Under the pieces are notes generated by a model. That model was not told where the DNA came from, did no database searches, and worked only from the letters and a program-made list of their open reading frames with translations. Positions 46,089 through 54,504 of a stretch of DNA of 64,000 bases are shown piece by piece; position 1 is the stretch's first letter; each line of letters starts with the position of its first letter. This stretch comes from Pseudoalteromonas sp. Scap06 (GTDB lineage: Bacteria; Pseudomonadota; Gammaproteobacteria; Enterobacterales; Alteromonadaceae). A program made the position numbers and the translations under genes. The stretch is from contig NZ_CP041331.1 in NCBI RefSeq assembly GCF_013394165.1, positions 1-64,000 on the forward strand, in the 5' to 3' direction.

Positions 46089-47057
46089 ATGGAAACAAAC
46101 TGTAAAGATTGGCGATACACAGTTATGCCAGCCGTATTTACATGGCTCAAAGAAACAGAGTCTGGAACCGTTGCAATTGACCTTGATGCAACGAAAAAAT
46201 ACGCTGCAGATATTTTAAAGGTGCAAGGCAAAGGTGGAACTCGTATGGGAGGCCTTGTTGGCTCTGGTACTCTTGGTGAGAACAGCTACCTAAGCTCCGA
46301 ACAGCGTCTTTCTTTACTAAAAGCTCTCTCAAGTGTTGCTAAAGAATACAATGTTCCATTGATTAGTGGCGCAGCCGCAGAAACCAAAGAAGAGCTGGCC
46401 AAAATTGTTACAGAGCTAGCAACTGTTGGCGTGGACACCGTAATGGTGATGCCACCAAAAACCAAATACACGCCTTCTGATGAGGAAATGTATGCGTATT
46501 ATTCCCTTTCTGCCACAGCTGCAAAAGAGGCCGGTATTACAATAATGCCTTATAACAACCCGGACGCCGCTGGCTATCATCCACTTTCAACTGACCTTCT
46601 AACAAAGCTTGCCGCTTTACCTGAAGTTACGGCGCTTAAAATATCCACCATAGATGTATCTGTCATTGAAACGATGGTGCTAGAAAATAAGGACATAAAA
46701 GTACTCGCAGGTGTAGATACGGTAACTATACATGCAGGACTCGCTGGCGCATGCGGTGGAATTACAGGCGTTGGCTGTATATTTCCAAAAGCGAGTGTCA
46801 CTATGCAGGAATACGTGAATAAAGGTGAGTGGGCCGAGGCAAACAAAATTTCTCAAGCTATGAATTCTATATCTTACCTTGATGCACAACCGTTACTTTT
46901 AGAATACCTTAAGTTTGCATTTGGCATTCATCATAATGATGTAACTGGCGGGCTTCGTACTTTTGGTAAAAAGTTAAATCAACAGCAAATTGATGATGTA
47001 CACACAAGGTATGCCTTAGCAAAAGAACGACTCGAGGGTCTGGGTTTAATAGACTGA
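46089..47057 (+). CDS. DapA/NAL-family lyase, probable 1-pyrroline-4-hydroxy-2-carboxylate deaminase
   Basis: A 322-residue aldolase-fold enzyme of the dihydrodipicolinate synthase superfamily. The Schiff-base lysine is Lys184 in TALKIS, the catalytic tyrosine lies in IMPYNNP, and the substrate loop is GSGTLGENSYLS. In hydroxyproline catabolism a member of this family deaminates and dehydrates cis-4-hydroxy-pyrroline carboxylate to alpha-ketoglutarate semialdehyde; that role is inferred from its neighbours (epimerase, dehydrogenase, semialdehyde dehydrogenase). The start at 46089 follows GAGGAAA; the frame opens further upstream without support. Single-gene unit with its own operator and terminator. 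Confidence 0.85.
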   Translation: METNCKDWRYTVMPAVFTWLKETESGTVAIDLDATKKYAADILKVQGKGGTRMGGLVGSGTLGENSYLSSEQRLSLLKALSSVAKEYNVPLISGAAAETKEELAKIVTELATVGVDTVMVMPPKTKYTPSDEEMYAYYSLSATAAKEAGITIMPYNNPDAAGYHPLSTDLLTKLAALPEVTALKISTIDVSVIETMVLENKDIKVLAGVDTVTIHAGLAGACGGITGVGCIFPKASVTMQEYVNKGEWAEANKISQAMNSISYLDAQPLLLEYLKFAFGIHHNDVTGGLRTFGKKLNQQQIDDVHTRYALAKERLEGLGLID

Positions 47058-47081
47058 ATTTTCAAAAATTGACAAGCAAAA

Positions 47082-47105
47082 GCTCCGTTTTTACGGAGCG
47101 TTTTT
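47082..47105 (+). terminator. Intrinsic terminator
   Basis: Stem GCTCCG / CGGAGC with loop TTTTTA and tail GTTTTT, 24 bases after the deaminase stop. Confidence 0.85.
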
Positions 47106-47432
47106 GTAGCTATAGATAAGCTGCTCTTGCGGTGATTGCGCTGACCTTATTAAATAATCATACTTGAGCATAAAAGAAAATCAGATATATCGTTTATTCA
47201 AATATAGCGTAAGACTAAGCTTTGCACTTCTGAGTTTTTTACCCTATCTAGCTAAAGTATTTTTTACATACCCACTTAATAATACAGAAAAGTTGATGGG
47301 ACCTTGTTCAGTTAGCTAACATCGCATTAAGCAAACTAATCGAGGTAAGTTAAAGACAACATAAATATAGCATTCTTATTTGCCTACGGGCAGCAAGCTG
47401 AGCACATGATAAAAAATGTGGCTTATTTAACA
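47106..47432. other. Intergenic region, no gene seen
   Basis: About 330 bases between the converging deaminase and GntR genes. AT-rich, with no convincing open frame, repeat or terminator for the GntR gene beyond short A/T runs. Confidence 0.5.
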
Positions 47433-48101
47433 CTACCTTTTTTCGTCTTCTATTTTAAGTAATAGCTTTTTAATGTCGTTTTTGGCGCCTAAGATATGCT
47501 TTTTCAAAAAGTCACACGCTTTTTTAGTGTTCTTTGCACGACAGTGATTTAACAATATACGGTGCTCTTCTGGTGCTGTGGTTAAACCACCCGCTAGTAA
47601 AATATGCATGCGCACATAACGCTCTGAATTTTTACTATACATATCAACTAGTTCACGAGTTTGTGGGCGTTGTGCGCGTGAATACAACTTACCATGAAAA
47701 CGGCTGTTTAAATCGCCCGTTGCTAGGTGGGTATCACCTGCATCCATGGCGCTTTCTAGCTCAGTTAAGATAAGCTCAGCATCAATTAAATCTTGATCTG
47801 TTAAACCTTCTATTGAGTGACTTAGCAGCTCAGCCTCAAGTAATGCCCTTAAATCAAAGATTTCATCAATTTGTGATGCTGAAAGCTCTGTTGCCGTGGC
47901 TCCTTTATGCGCTTCAAAATTTACAAGCCCTTCAGCTTCGAGCTGAAGCAGTGCCTCACGAACAGGTATTCGGCTTACATTAAGCTCAGCAGCAAGTGCA
48001 GCTTGACGCAGTGGATCACCAGCTTTGATTTCACCGGTTAATATTTTTTCACGAATTGCTTCTGCTACTAATTGGGTGCGTGTTTTGTGTTCGATAGCCA
48101 T
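47433..48101 (-). CDS. GntR-family (FCD domain) transcriptional regulator
   Basis: A 222-residue regulator. N-terminal winged helix: RTQLVAEAIREKILTGEIKAG, AALAAELNVSRIPVREAL and LEAEGLV; C-terminal all-helical FCD ligand domain with the metal-type residues in FDLRALLE, FHGKLYSRA and HRILLNHCRA. The start at 48101 is chosen for AAGGAT upstream; the frame opens at 48122. FCD regulators bind short palindromes with a TNGTATACNA-like core, so it is the likely reader of the four ATTGTATACAAT sites. A degenerate site (8 of 12) TTAGCATACATT lies at 48123-48134 next to its own start, suggesting autoregulation. It probably senses a hydroxyproline metabolite. Confidence 0.88.
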   Translation of the reverse strand: MAIEHKTRTQLVAEAIREKILTGEIKAGDPLRQAALAAELNVSRIPVREALLQLEAEGLVNFEAHKGATATELSASQIDEIFDLRALLEAELLSHSIEGLTDQDLIDAELILTELESAMDAGDTHLATGDLNSRFHGKLYSRAQRPQTRELVDMYSKNSERYVRMHILLAGGLTTAPEEHRILLNHCRAKNTKKACDFLKKHILGAKNDIKKLLLKIEDEKR

Positions 48102-48235
48102 GGTGATCCTTAAGTATTGCATTTAGCATACATTATACTCAAGTAACATGAGATGCCAAGTTAGATTCCGTCCTCAGTTAGCGTTTATAAAGGAAAAGCG
48201 GGAATATACAATTTGCATATCCCGCCCAATGAATC

Positions 48236-49732
48236 TTATGCTTGATAGCAAATTGGTCGCATAAAACGTAACATTGCATTTGTGCCTACAGAGGTACTAC
48301 GTACATCCGTTGAGCTTGGAAATGGCCCACCGTGGTTCATTGAACCACACACTTCAACACCTGTTGGCATCTGATTTTTTATCAAACGACCCACTTTATA
48401 TTGCAGTGCTTCGATGAGGCTATCTGCTTTGCTTAAATCCGCTTTCGTGCCATGAACGCTGGCTGTAAGCTGCCCTTGCAGTTTATTTATTAATGTCATA
48501 AGTTGCTGTTCACTGTCGTAACGCACAACTAATGCAGCAGGGCCAAACATTTCTTCATTCAACGCTGGGGTTGTTAAATAATCGTCGGCATTACAAACGA
48601 ATACATGTGCATTAGCATGGAACGTTTGCTCAAGCTTACCTTTCCCTAACACGCTTACTTGAGCAAGTTGGCCTCGCTCTTCTACTTGATGTTTAAACGT
48701 TTTAACAATGTCTGGCGTGAGCAAAGTGTCTGATGGTGCATCATTAATGCTCGCAGTAATATGTGCTTCAAGCTCATCACACCCGGTTGGCACTAACCAA
48801 AGCCCAGGGCTGGTGCAAAACTGGCCGTTACCCATAAGCATTGACTGGCAAAGTGACTGCGCCATTTCTTTACTCTGTTCAATGGCTTTATTGGGTAAAA
48901 TAACTTGAGGGTTAATACTACCCAGCTCACCATAAAATGGGATGGGCTCTTCACGTTTAGCAATCGTTTCTTGCAGTTTACTAGCCACGTTAAATGAGCC
49001 TGTAAAGCCAACCGCTTTAATTGCCGGCGCTGCAACTAATTGATGCGATATGTCATGCTCCTTACTTTGCACCATTGCAAACACGCCTAATGGCATCGCA
49101 CATTCTTTTATGGCTGCAAGCGCCGCACGTGCCATCAACTCGCCAGTTCCTGGATGCGCTGTGTGATTTTTAACAATGACCGGGCACCCAGCAGCAAGTG
49201 CCGCTGCTGTATCGCCACCCAATGTTGAAAAGGCATAAGGAAAATTAGATGCACCAAACACAGCAGCCGGCCCCAATGGTAAATAGTTAAGTTCAGTGTG
49301 TGGTTTTGGTAACGGTGATCTTGTTGCATCGGCCTCATCCACTATTTTTAAACCCAAAGGTGATTCAGGGTTTTCGCGCAATGCACTGGCAAACGCTTTA
49401 AGTTGATTTACGGTGCGCATGCGCTCCCCCTGCAATCGCGCAAGCGGTAAGTTGGTTTCTTGCTGAGTTTGCTCAAGTAGATCATCACCAAGCGCTAATA
49501 TTTGATCTGCAATACACATTAAAAAATCAGCACGTTGTGCATAGCTAGTTTTACGATACTCATAAAAAGCCGATTGTGCGGCTTCGATTGCAACGTTTAA
49601 TTCAGTGGCGCTGAGATTAAAAAAGCATGTAGGTAGTGGTTCATTACCAGCGGGAGAAAATGCATTAAATTCACCATTCGCTGAATCACCAACCCATTGT
49701 CCTGCTACTAAACTTTGTCCTGTTAATGTCAT
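48236..49732 (-). CDS. Aldehyde dehydrogenase, probable alpha-ketoglutaric semialdehyde dehydrogenase
   Basis: A 498-residue member of the aldehyde dehydrogenase superfamily. Visible: AVFGASNFPYAFSTLGGD (cofactor site), ELGSINPQVILP and the catalytic cysteine in GNGQFCTSPGL. These variants (FGASNFP rather than PWNFP) are typical of 2,5-dioxovalerate dehydrogenases, which oxidise alpha-ketoglutarate semialdehyde to 2-oxoglutarate, the last step of hydroxyproline breakdown. It lies 13 bases downstream of the epimerase gene in the same direction. Confidence 0.88.
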   Translation of the reverse strand: MTLTGQSLVAGQWVGDSANGEFNAFSPAGNEPLPTCFFNLSATELNVAIEAAQSAFYEYRKTSYAQRADFLMCIADQILALGDDLLEQTQQETNLPLARLQGERMRTVNQLKAFASALRENPESPLGLKIVDEADATRSPLPKPHTELNYLPLGPAAVFGASNFPYAFSTLGGDTAAALAAGCPVIVKNHTAHPGTGELMARAALAAIKECAMPLGVFAMVQSKEHDISHQLVAAPAIKAVGFTGSFNVASKLQETIAKREEPIPFYGELGSINPQVILPNKAIEQSKEMAQSLCQSMLMGNGQFCTSPGLWLVPTGCDELEAHITASINDAPSDTLLTPDIVKTFKHQVEERGQLAQVSVLGKGKLEQTFHANAHVFVCNADDYLTTPALNEEMFGPAALVVRYDSEQQLMTLINKLQGQLTASVHGTKADLSKADSLIEALQYKVGRLIKNQMPTGVEVCGSMNHGGPFPSSTDVRSTSVGTNAMLRFMRPICYQA

Positions 49733-49745
49733 GTTTTGCTCCTGA

Positions 49746-50747
49746 TTATATTACTTGAAACCCAAATGCATATGGGTCATCGTCATCGACTGTGATAGCA
49801 CTTGTGCCTGTTACTCTAGACCAACCTTGAATACTTGGCAGAATAGCTGTTACGCCTGCGATTTCTGTTACCTGTTCAATACGGCCGATAAATTGGCTAC
49901 CGATATAACTTTCGTGGATAAATTCTTGCCCTTGGGCCAACTGCCCTTTCGCAAAAAGCTGTGCCATACGGGCGCTAGTGCCTGTTCCACATGGTGAGCG
50001 ATCAATGGCTTTGTCACCATAAAAAACAGCATTTGCGGCATGTGAATTGGCATTTTTAGGTGTGCCTGCCCATAACACATGGCTTGCACCTTGAACGGTT
50101 GGGTCAAGGGGGTGAACACATTTTATTTTTGCGTTTATGGCATCACGCACCTGCGGGCTGTACTTTAAAATTTGCCCAGCGGTTAAATGCTCAATGCCTT
50201 TGTAATTGGCTTGCGGTTCAACAATAATGTAGAAGTTACCTCCGTAGGCAATATCTACTTTAAGCTCGCCCAGTTCAGGTACTTCAATTACAATTGACTG
50301 ATATGCTAAGTACGCGGGAACATTATAAATTTTTACCCACTGAACTTTACCATCGGTCATTTCATAATTGATTCGTACACGTCCAGCTGGCGTATCTAAT
50401 AGCAAGGTCCCGGGCACTTTTGCATGTAATAAACCATGCTCTAAAGCAAACGTAACAATACCCATTGTGCCGTGGCCGCACATGGGCAAGCACCCTGATG
50501 TTTCAACAAATAAGATAGCGGCATCGCCGTCTTCTGTGGTAGGCGGATATAAAAATCCGCCCGACATCATATCGTGACCACGAGGCTCAAACATTAGCGC
50601 TTGGCGTATCCAATCGTGATTTTGAAAAAAGTCTTGGCGTTTCTCACTCATGCTCTGTCCGCTCAATTGCGGGTGACCACTGGTAATTAGCCTTACGGGA
50701 TTGCCACAGGTATGGCCGTCAATACAAAAAAAGGTCCCTTTGAGCAT
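49746..50747 (-). CDS. 4-hydroxyproline 2-epimerase (proline racemase family)
   Basis: A 333-residue cytoplasmic enzyme converting trans-4-hydroxy-L-proline to cis-4-hydroxy-D-proline. Both catalytic cysteines are present: Cys90 in PMCGHGTMG and Cys253 in SPCGTGTSAR. This pair separates epimerases and racemases from trans-3-hydroxyproline dehydratases, which carry Ser/Thr at the first site. Members usually show about 310-335 residues. It starts three bases after the stop of a 74-residue gene and is followed by the semialdehyde dehydrogenase, so the three are co-transcribed. Confidence 0.92.
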   Translation of the reverse strand: MLKGTFFCIDGHTCGNPVRLITSGHPQLSGQSMSEKRQDFFQNHDWIRQALMFEPRGHDMMSGGFLYPPTTEDGDAAILFVETSGCLPMCGHGTMGIVTFALEHGLLHAKVPGTLLLDTPAGRVRINYEMTDGKVQWVKIYNVPAYLAYQSIVIEVPELGELKVDIAYGGNFYIIVEPQANYKGIEHLTAGQILKYSPQVRDAINAKIKCVHPLDPTVQGASHVLWAGTPKNANSHAANAVFYGDKAIDRSPCGTGTSARMAQLFAKGQLAQGQEFIHESYIGSQFIGRIEQVTEIAGVTAILPSIQGWSRVTGTSAITVDDDDPYAFGFQVI

Positions 50748-50750
50748 AAC

Positions 50751-50975
50751 TTAATCCAACTTTAATTTTGTTACGTCAATACCGCTTGCCATTGCTTTAG
50801 TGTAAAGCGTGGTAACAGCTGCATTTTCATCTGATGCGTTTAGCTTAATAACGCTGTGAGCAGTTTGATTATTTAGCTCATCGATCATGTTTGCGCTACT
50901 TGCAAAATGAATAGCGCCATCTTCATTAAACTGAGCCGAAAACGATCCAAAGGCCTGTTGCCAATTTACTGTCAT
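50751..50975 (-). CDS. Small protein of unknown function in the hydroxyproline operon
   Basis: A 74-residue protein starting MTVNWQQAFGSFSAQFNEDG. It appears soluble, with no signal peptide or membrane segment, and ends SGIDVTKLKLD. No family recognised. The start at 50975 is used because an AGG site precedes it; the frame opens at 51035 but would overlap the operator. It is the first gene of the minus-strand operon, only three bases before the epimerase, and 42 bases from the operator at 51018, so it is expressed with the pathway. Confidence 0.6.
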   Translation of the reverse strand: MTVNWQQAFGSFSAQFNEDGAIHFASSANMIDELNNQTAHSVIKLNASDENAAVTTLYTKAMASGIDVTKLKLD

Positions 50976-51016
50976 TTTAATTACCTGATTGATGTTTATG
51001 CTTGATATAGTAGGTA

Positions 51017-51030
51017 TATTGTATACAATA
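51017..51030. promoter_or_regulatory. Collagen/hydroxyproline regulon operator, copy 3
   Basis: Perfect palindrome TATTGTATACAATA in the gap between the divergent epimerase and dehydrogenase operons. It is nearer the minus-strand operon, but may control both. Confidence 0.8.
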
Positions 51031-51244
51031 ATCAATATCCTATTTCAGCATTCCTTTCTTTAGTGGCATTGAAGGGCATCTATAAAACAGCAGCAAAAAC
51101 ATTAAACCATTGAATCTAAACAACAATGAAGCAAAATAACAAGTATTGAAAAATCATATCTCGTAACTTAAAAAATAAATGCAATTTTGAGATAGACACA
51201 ATACATCCGTCACAACAAACATATTGCATAAAGAGGTAAGCATT

Positions 51245-52534
51245 TTGTCTGATAATAAAACACAACATATTGGCGTGGTTGGAGCAGGTATAATCGGTAT
51301 TTGTTGTGCGTTAAAATTACAACGCGCTGGCTTTACAGTTACTTTGTATGATGAAAATGGCTTAGCTCAAGGCTGCTCGAAAGGGAATGCTGGGCACTTT
51401 GCAACAGAGCAAGTATTTCCTTTAGCGCACTCATCGTTATTAAAAAAGCTGCCTATGATGCTATTAAACCCACTCGGCCCTCTTAGAATAGATTGGCGCT
51501 ATGTGATCAAAGCACTACCTTGGTTTTGGCGGTTTGTTAATAACATGGCTAGCTCAACCTATAAAGCAAATACCCACGCTTTACAGGCGCTCAACCACCG
51601 TGCAATTACAGCCTACGAGACCCTGCTAGATGAATTCAAATTAAATCATTTAATAACAAAGAAAGGGAGCTTGCTCACTTTCGAAACAACGCCAGTTACA
51701 CAAATACAGGCTATGTTTGAAAAATATTTATCACACGGTATCGCTGTAGAGCTGCTCAATGCTGAACAACTACAACGACTGGAACCTAATTTAGCAAAAA
51801 CCATAACGCATGCATTATTTTTTAAAGAGGTAGCACACAGCGTTGATCCTCATTTATTTTGCTTAAGTTTAGCTGAGCAATTTAGAGCTTTAGGTGGGCA
51901 GTTTTGCCAACAAAAAGTGATTGAGGTTTCACCTGTTTATAGTGGCTATGAAATTAATTGCCCTGACCAAAAATTTCAAGCCGATAAAGTCATCATCGCA
52001 GCTGGTGCGTGGAGCAAATTACTGCTCAAGCCCTTAGGTTACAATGTACCTCTTGATACAGAGCGAGGCTATCATTGCATGTTATCGAGTAATTATGGTC
52101 TATCTCGTCCTGTCGCCTCTGCAGAGCGCAGTTTTATTATGACACCCATGAGCCAAGGTTTACGAATTGCTGGAACAGTAGAGTTCGCAGGTACAGAACG
52201 TAAAATGAATAATAAACGCGCTTTGGCATTATTACCCAATGCCAAAGCAATGCTCAATCATTCAGCGGTAACACTTCAACCTAGTAGCGTGTGGATGGGC
52301 TGCAGACCATCACTGCCCGATTCATTACCGGTCATAGGCGAAGCACCTAACCACACTAATTTATTTTTTGCATTTGGCCACCAGCACCTTGGATTAACTC
52401 AAGGTGCTATTACAGGTGAGCTAATAACTAGTTTGTGTTTACAACAAGTACCTAGCGTAGATATAAAACCATATTGTATCAGCCGCTTTTCATCTCAAGC
52501 TGCTTGCAGTTCACACGCCCCACTTGCACAATAG
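51245..52534 (+). CDS. FAD-dependent D-amino acid dehydrogenase, probable D-hydroxyproline dehydrogenase
   Basis: A 429-residue flavoprotein of the DadA/DAO family. The FAD motif IGVVGAGIIGICCALKLQ is at the N-terminus, and GHQHLGLTQGAITGELI near the C-terminus is characteristic. In this context it would oxidise cis-4-hydroxy-D-proline to the pyrroline, passing electrons to the respiratory chain. The start is a TTG at 51245, because AGAGGTAAG is ideally placed before it; the TTG seven codons upstream lacks a site. Followed 22 bases later by the M24 peptidase gene. Confidence 0.88.
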   Translation: MSDNKTQHIGVVGAGIIGICCALKLQRAGFTVTLYDENGLAQGCSKGNAGHFATEQVFPLAHSSLLKKLPMMLLNPLGPLRIDWRYVIKALPWFWRFVNNMASSTYKANTHALQALNHRAITAYETLLDEFKLNHLITKKGSLLTFETTPVTQIQAMFEKYLSHGIAVELLNAEQLQRLEPNLAKTITHALFFKEVAHSVDPHLFCLSLAEQFRALGGQFCQQKVIEVSPVYSGYEINCPDQKFQADKVIIAAGAWSKLLLKPLGYNVPLDTERGYHCMLSSNYGLSRPVASAERSFIMTPMSQGLRIAGTVEFAGTERKMNNKRALALLPNAKAMLNHSAVTLQPSSVWMGCRPSLPDSLPVIGEAPNHTNLFFAFGHQHLGLTQGAITGELITSLCLQQVPSVDIKPYCISRFSSQAACSSHAPLAQ

Positions 52535-52556
52535 TCACACTTACGAGGAAAGCACT

Positions 52557-53777
52557 ATGATAGCCCAAGGTATTGGTACCCATACCAAAGAACAAGCACT
52601 TGCCAGTTTATCTAATATGACTGACGATTTAACCCCGATCCAACCGCAAGAGCACCTAGAACGAATTAAAAAAGCTCAAGTATACATGCAACAAAATGGT
52701 ATTGACGCCATATATCTAAACGCTGGTACAAATCTTACTTATTTTACGGGAATGCGTTGGTATGCCAGTGAAAGACTGGTGGGAGCAATTTTACCTGCAC
52801 AGGGCGATGTACAATATATTGCTCCTTTTTTTGAAATTGGTTCACTCAATGGCTTTAAAGTGATTGATGGCCCAATTCATGGTTGGCAAGAACATGAAAG
52901 CCCATATCAGCTATTTGTAGATGTAATAACCGAAATGGGCATTGCAAAAGATGGCACTATTGGCATTGATGAAAGTGCACAGTTTTTTATTTTTGATGGC
53001 ATTAAAAAAGCACAAAGCGGCTTAAAACTGGTTAACGCACAACCCGTAACAGCACATTGTCGTATGCACAAATCAACCAATGAACTTGCATTAATGCAAC
53101 GCGCAATGGATATGACCTTAGTGGTACATAAAGCCACAGCCAGTATGCTGTATGAAGGCATTAGCACCACTGAAGTAGAAGCTTTTATTAAACAAGCGCA
53201 CCAAAAAGTAGGTGCGCCAGGTAACTATTTTTGCATTGTGTTATTTGGTGTTGCTACCTCTTTTCCCCATGGCGTAAAAGACGCGCAAATTCTTAAAAAA
53301 GACGATGTGGTATTAATTGATACTGGCTGTAAAGTGCACGATTACTTATCTGATATCACCCGCACTTATGTGTTTGGCGAAGCAAGTGATCGCCAGCGCC
53401 AATTTTGGGATTATGAAAAAGCGGCACAAATAGCTGGATTTAATGCAGCAAAAATAGGCCAAACATGTCAAGACGTAGATGCTGGAGCTCGTAATTATTT
53501 AGCTGAGCAAGGCCTTGGTCCTGAATATCAAACGCCAGGGTGCCCACACCGTACCGGCCACGGCATTGGCTTAGACATTCACGAGTGGCCTTATTTAGTC
53601 GGCGGCGATAAAACCCCTCTGGCCACCGGTATGTGCTTCAGTAACGAACCCATGCTCGTTGTACCAAATGAGTTTGGTATAAGATTAGAAGATCACTTTT
53701 ATATGACCGACAACGGGCCAAAGTGGTTTACTGAGCCATCCCATAGTATCGACGACCCATTTAAATCAACCAGTTAA
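52557..53777 (+). CDS. M24-family Xaa-Pro-type peptidase
   Basis: A 406-residue metallopeptidase. The pita-bread catalytic domain shows the metal ligands: Asp residues in LIDTGCKVHDYLSDITRTY, His in GHGIGLDIHEWP, and Glu residues in FSNEPMLVVPNEFGIRLEDHF. The N-terminal creatinase-like domain contains IDAIYLNAGTNLTYFTG. No signal peptide, so cytoplasmic. It would cleave X-Pro or X-hydroxyproline peptides, which are abundant in collagen digests. Start at 52557, with GAGGAA upstream. Second gene of the operon led by the dehydrogenase. Confidence 0.9.
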   Translation: MIAQGIGTHTKEQALASLSNMTDDLTPIQPQEHLERIKKAQVYMQQNGIDAIYLNAGTNLTYFTGMRWYASERLVGAILPAQGDVQYIAPFFEIGSLNGFKVIDGPIHGWQEHESPYQLFVDVITEMGIAKDGTIGIDESAQFFIFDGIKKAQSGLKLVNAQPVTAHCRMHKSTNELALMQRAMDMTLVVHKATASMLYEGISTTEVEAFIKQAHQKVGAPGNYFCIVLFGVATSFPHGVKDAQILKKDDVVLIDTGCKVHDYLSDITRTYVFGEASDRQRQFWDYEKAAQIAGFNAAKIGQTCQDVDAGARNYLAEQGLGPEYQTPGCPHRTGHGIGLDIHEWPYLVGGDKTPLATGMCFSNEPMLVVPNEFGIRLEDHFYMTDNGPKWFTEPSHSIDDPFKSTS

Positions 53778-54119
53778 CTTATAACACTCTCTGCTGCATG
53801 TATACGAAAACCATGCAGCCACTGGCACTACTCACTTCACTTAGCTTGTTTTTGAGTAATTAATAATAAATTTGCAACATTCCATCAGAGATTAGGCGCC
53901 TCTTGCTGTTCACCATATAGGTAGTGTTTTGTACTGCTATTACAGTGAACTGCTTGAGGTAAATAAGTGTATGAAATCACGTACTTTACCAAAGCGAAGC
54001 ATTATGCTTCTGGCATAAACCTCCCACTTAGGCAAAACGTGGGATGTATTTTATAAGGTAAGCGTAGGTCAGCTGGTTAACCATTTTCCGCGCTAGAGAC
54101 TTGGTAAATTAATGCTCAT
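53778..54119. other. Intergenic region with small hairpins
   Basis: About 340 bases after the M24 peptidase gene. It contains a short palindrome GAAGCATTATGCTTC near 53995-54010 and a CCCAC/GTGGG stem near 54027-54045 followed by ATGTATTTTA, possibly the operon's terminator. No open frame with a credible start. Confidence 0.4.
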
Positions 54120-54353
54120 TTGTTTGGCCCTTATTCAGGTCTTACTACGGGTACTATTTCTTTTACTGCGACACCTTACGACCAAGCTGCGCCAATAAAT
54201 ACACAACAACAGGACGTTGCAATCACGCCTTATGAAGATAAGAAATACGAGTTTGGGTTAACCCCTACCTCTGAAGCAATGTTAATCACGATCACGGCAC
54301 GATTAGATGTAGACGGAGAAGAAATTCGCATCATCAAAAAGCAACCAATATAA
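54120..54353 (+). pseudogene. Orphan open frame, probable gene remnant
   Basis: A 77-codon frame with a TTG at 54120 but no ribosome binding site, closed upstream by a stop at 54105. The peptide (SGLTTGTISFTATPYDQAAP, later EFGLTPTSEAMLITITARLD) looks like the beta-rich end of a larger secreted or surface protein. It sits between the M24 peptidase and collagenase genes and ends at their shared terminator. Most likely the 3' end of a lost gene; a genuine small protein is not excluded. Confidence 0.35.
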
Positions 54354-54390
54354 CCTTTTGAAGACAAAAGTAGTGTAAAAACCTTTCAAA

Positions 54391-54431
54391 AAAATCAATG
54401 CCGACCAGTGAGCAAGCTGATCGGCATTTTT
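54391..54431. terminator. Bidirectional intrinsic terminator
   Basis: Stem AATGCCGA / TCGGCATT (54397-54428) with an A-run before and a T-run after, between plus-strand genes and the converging collagenase gene. Confidence 0.8.
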
Positions 54432-54504
54432 CAGTTTAAGTGTTATTCCATAGATAGTGTGAATAAACTTTTCCAATAAAAGTAATCATTAATAGGGCGA
54501 GTAA

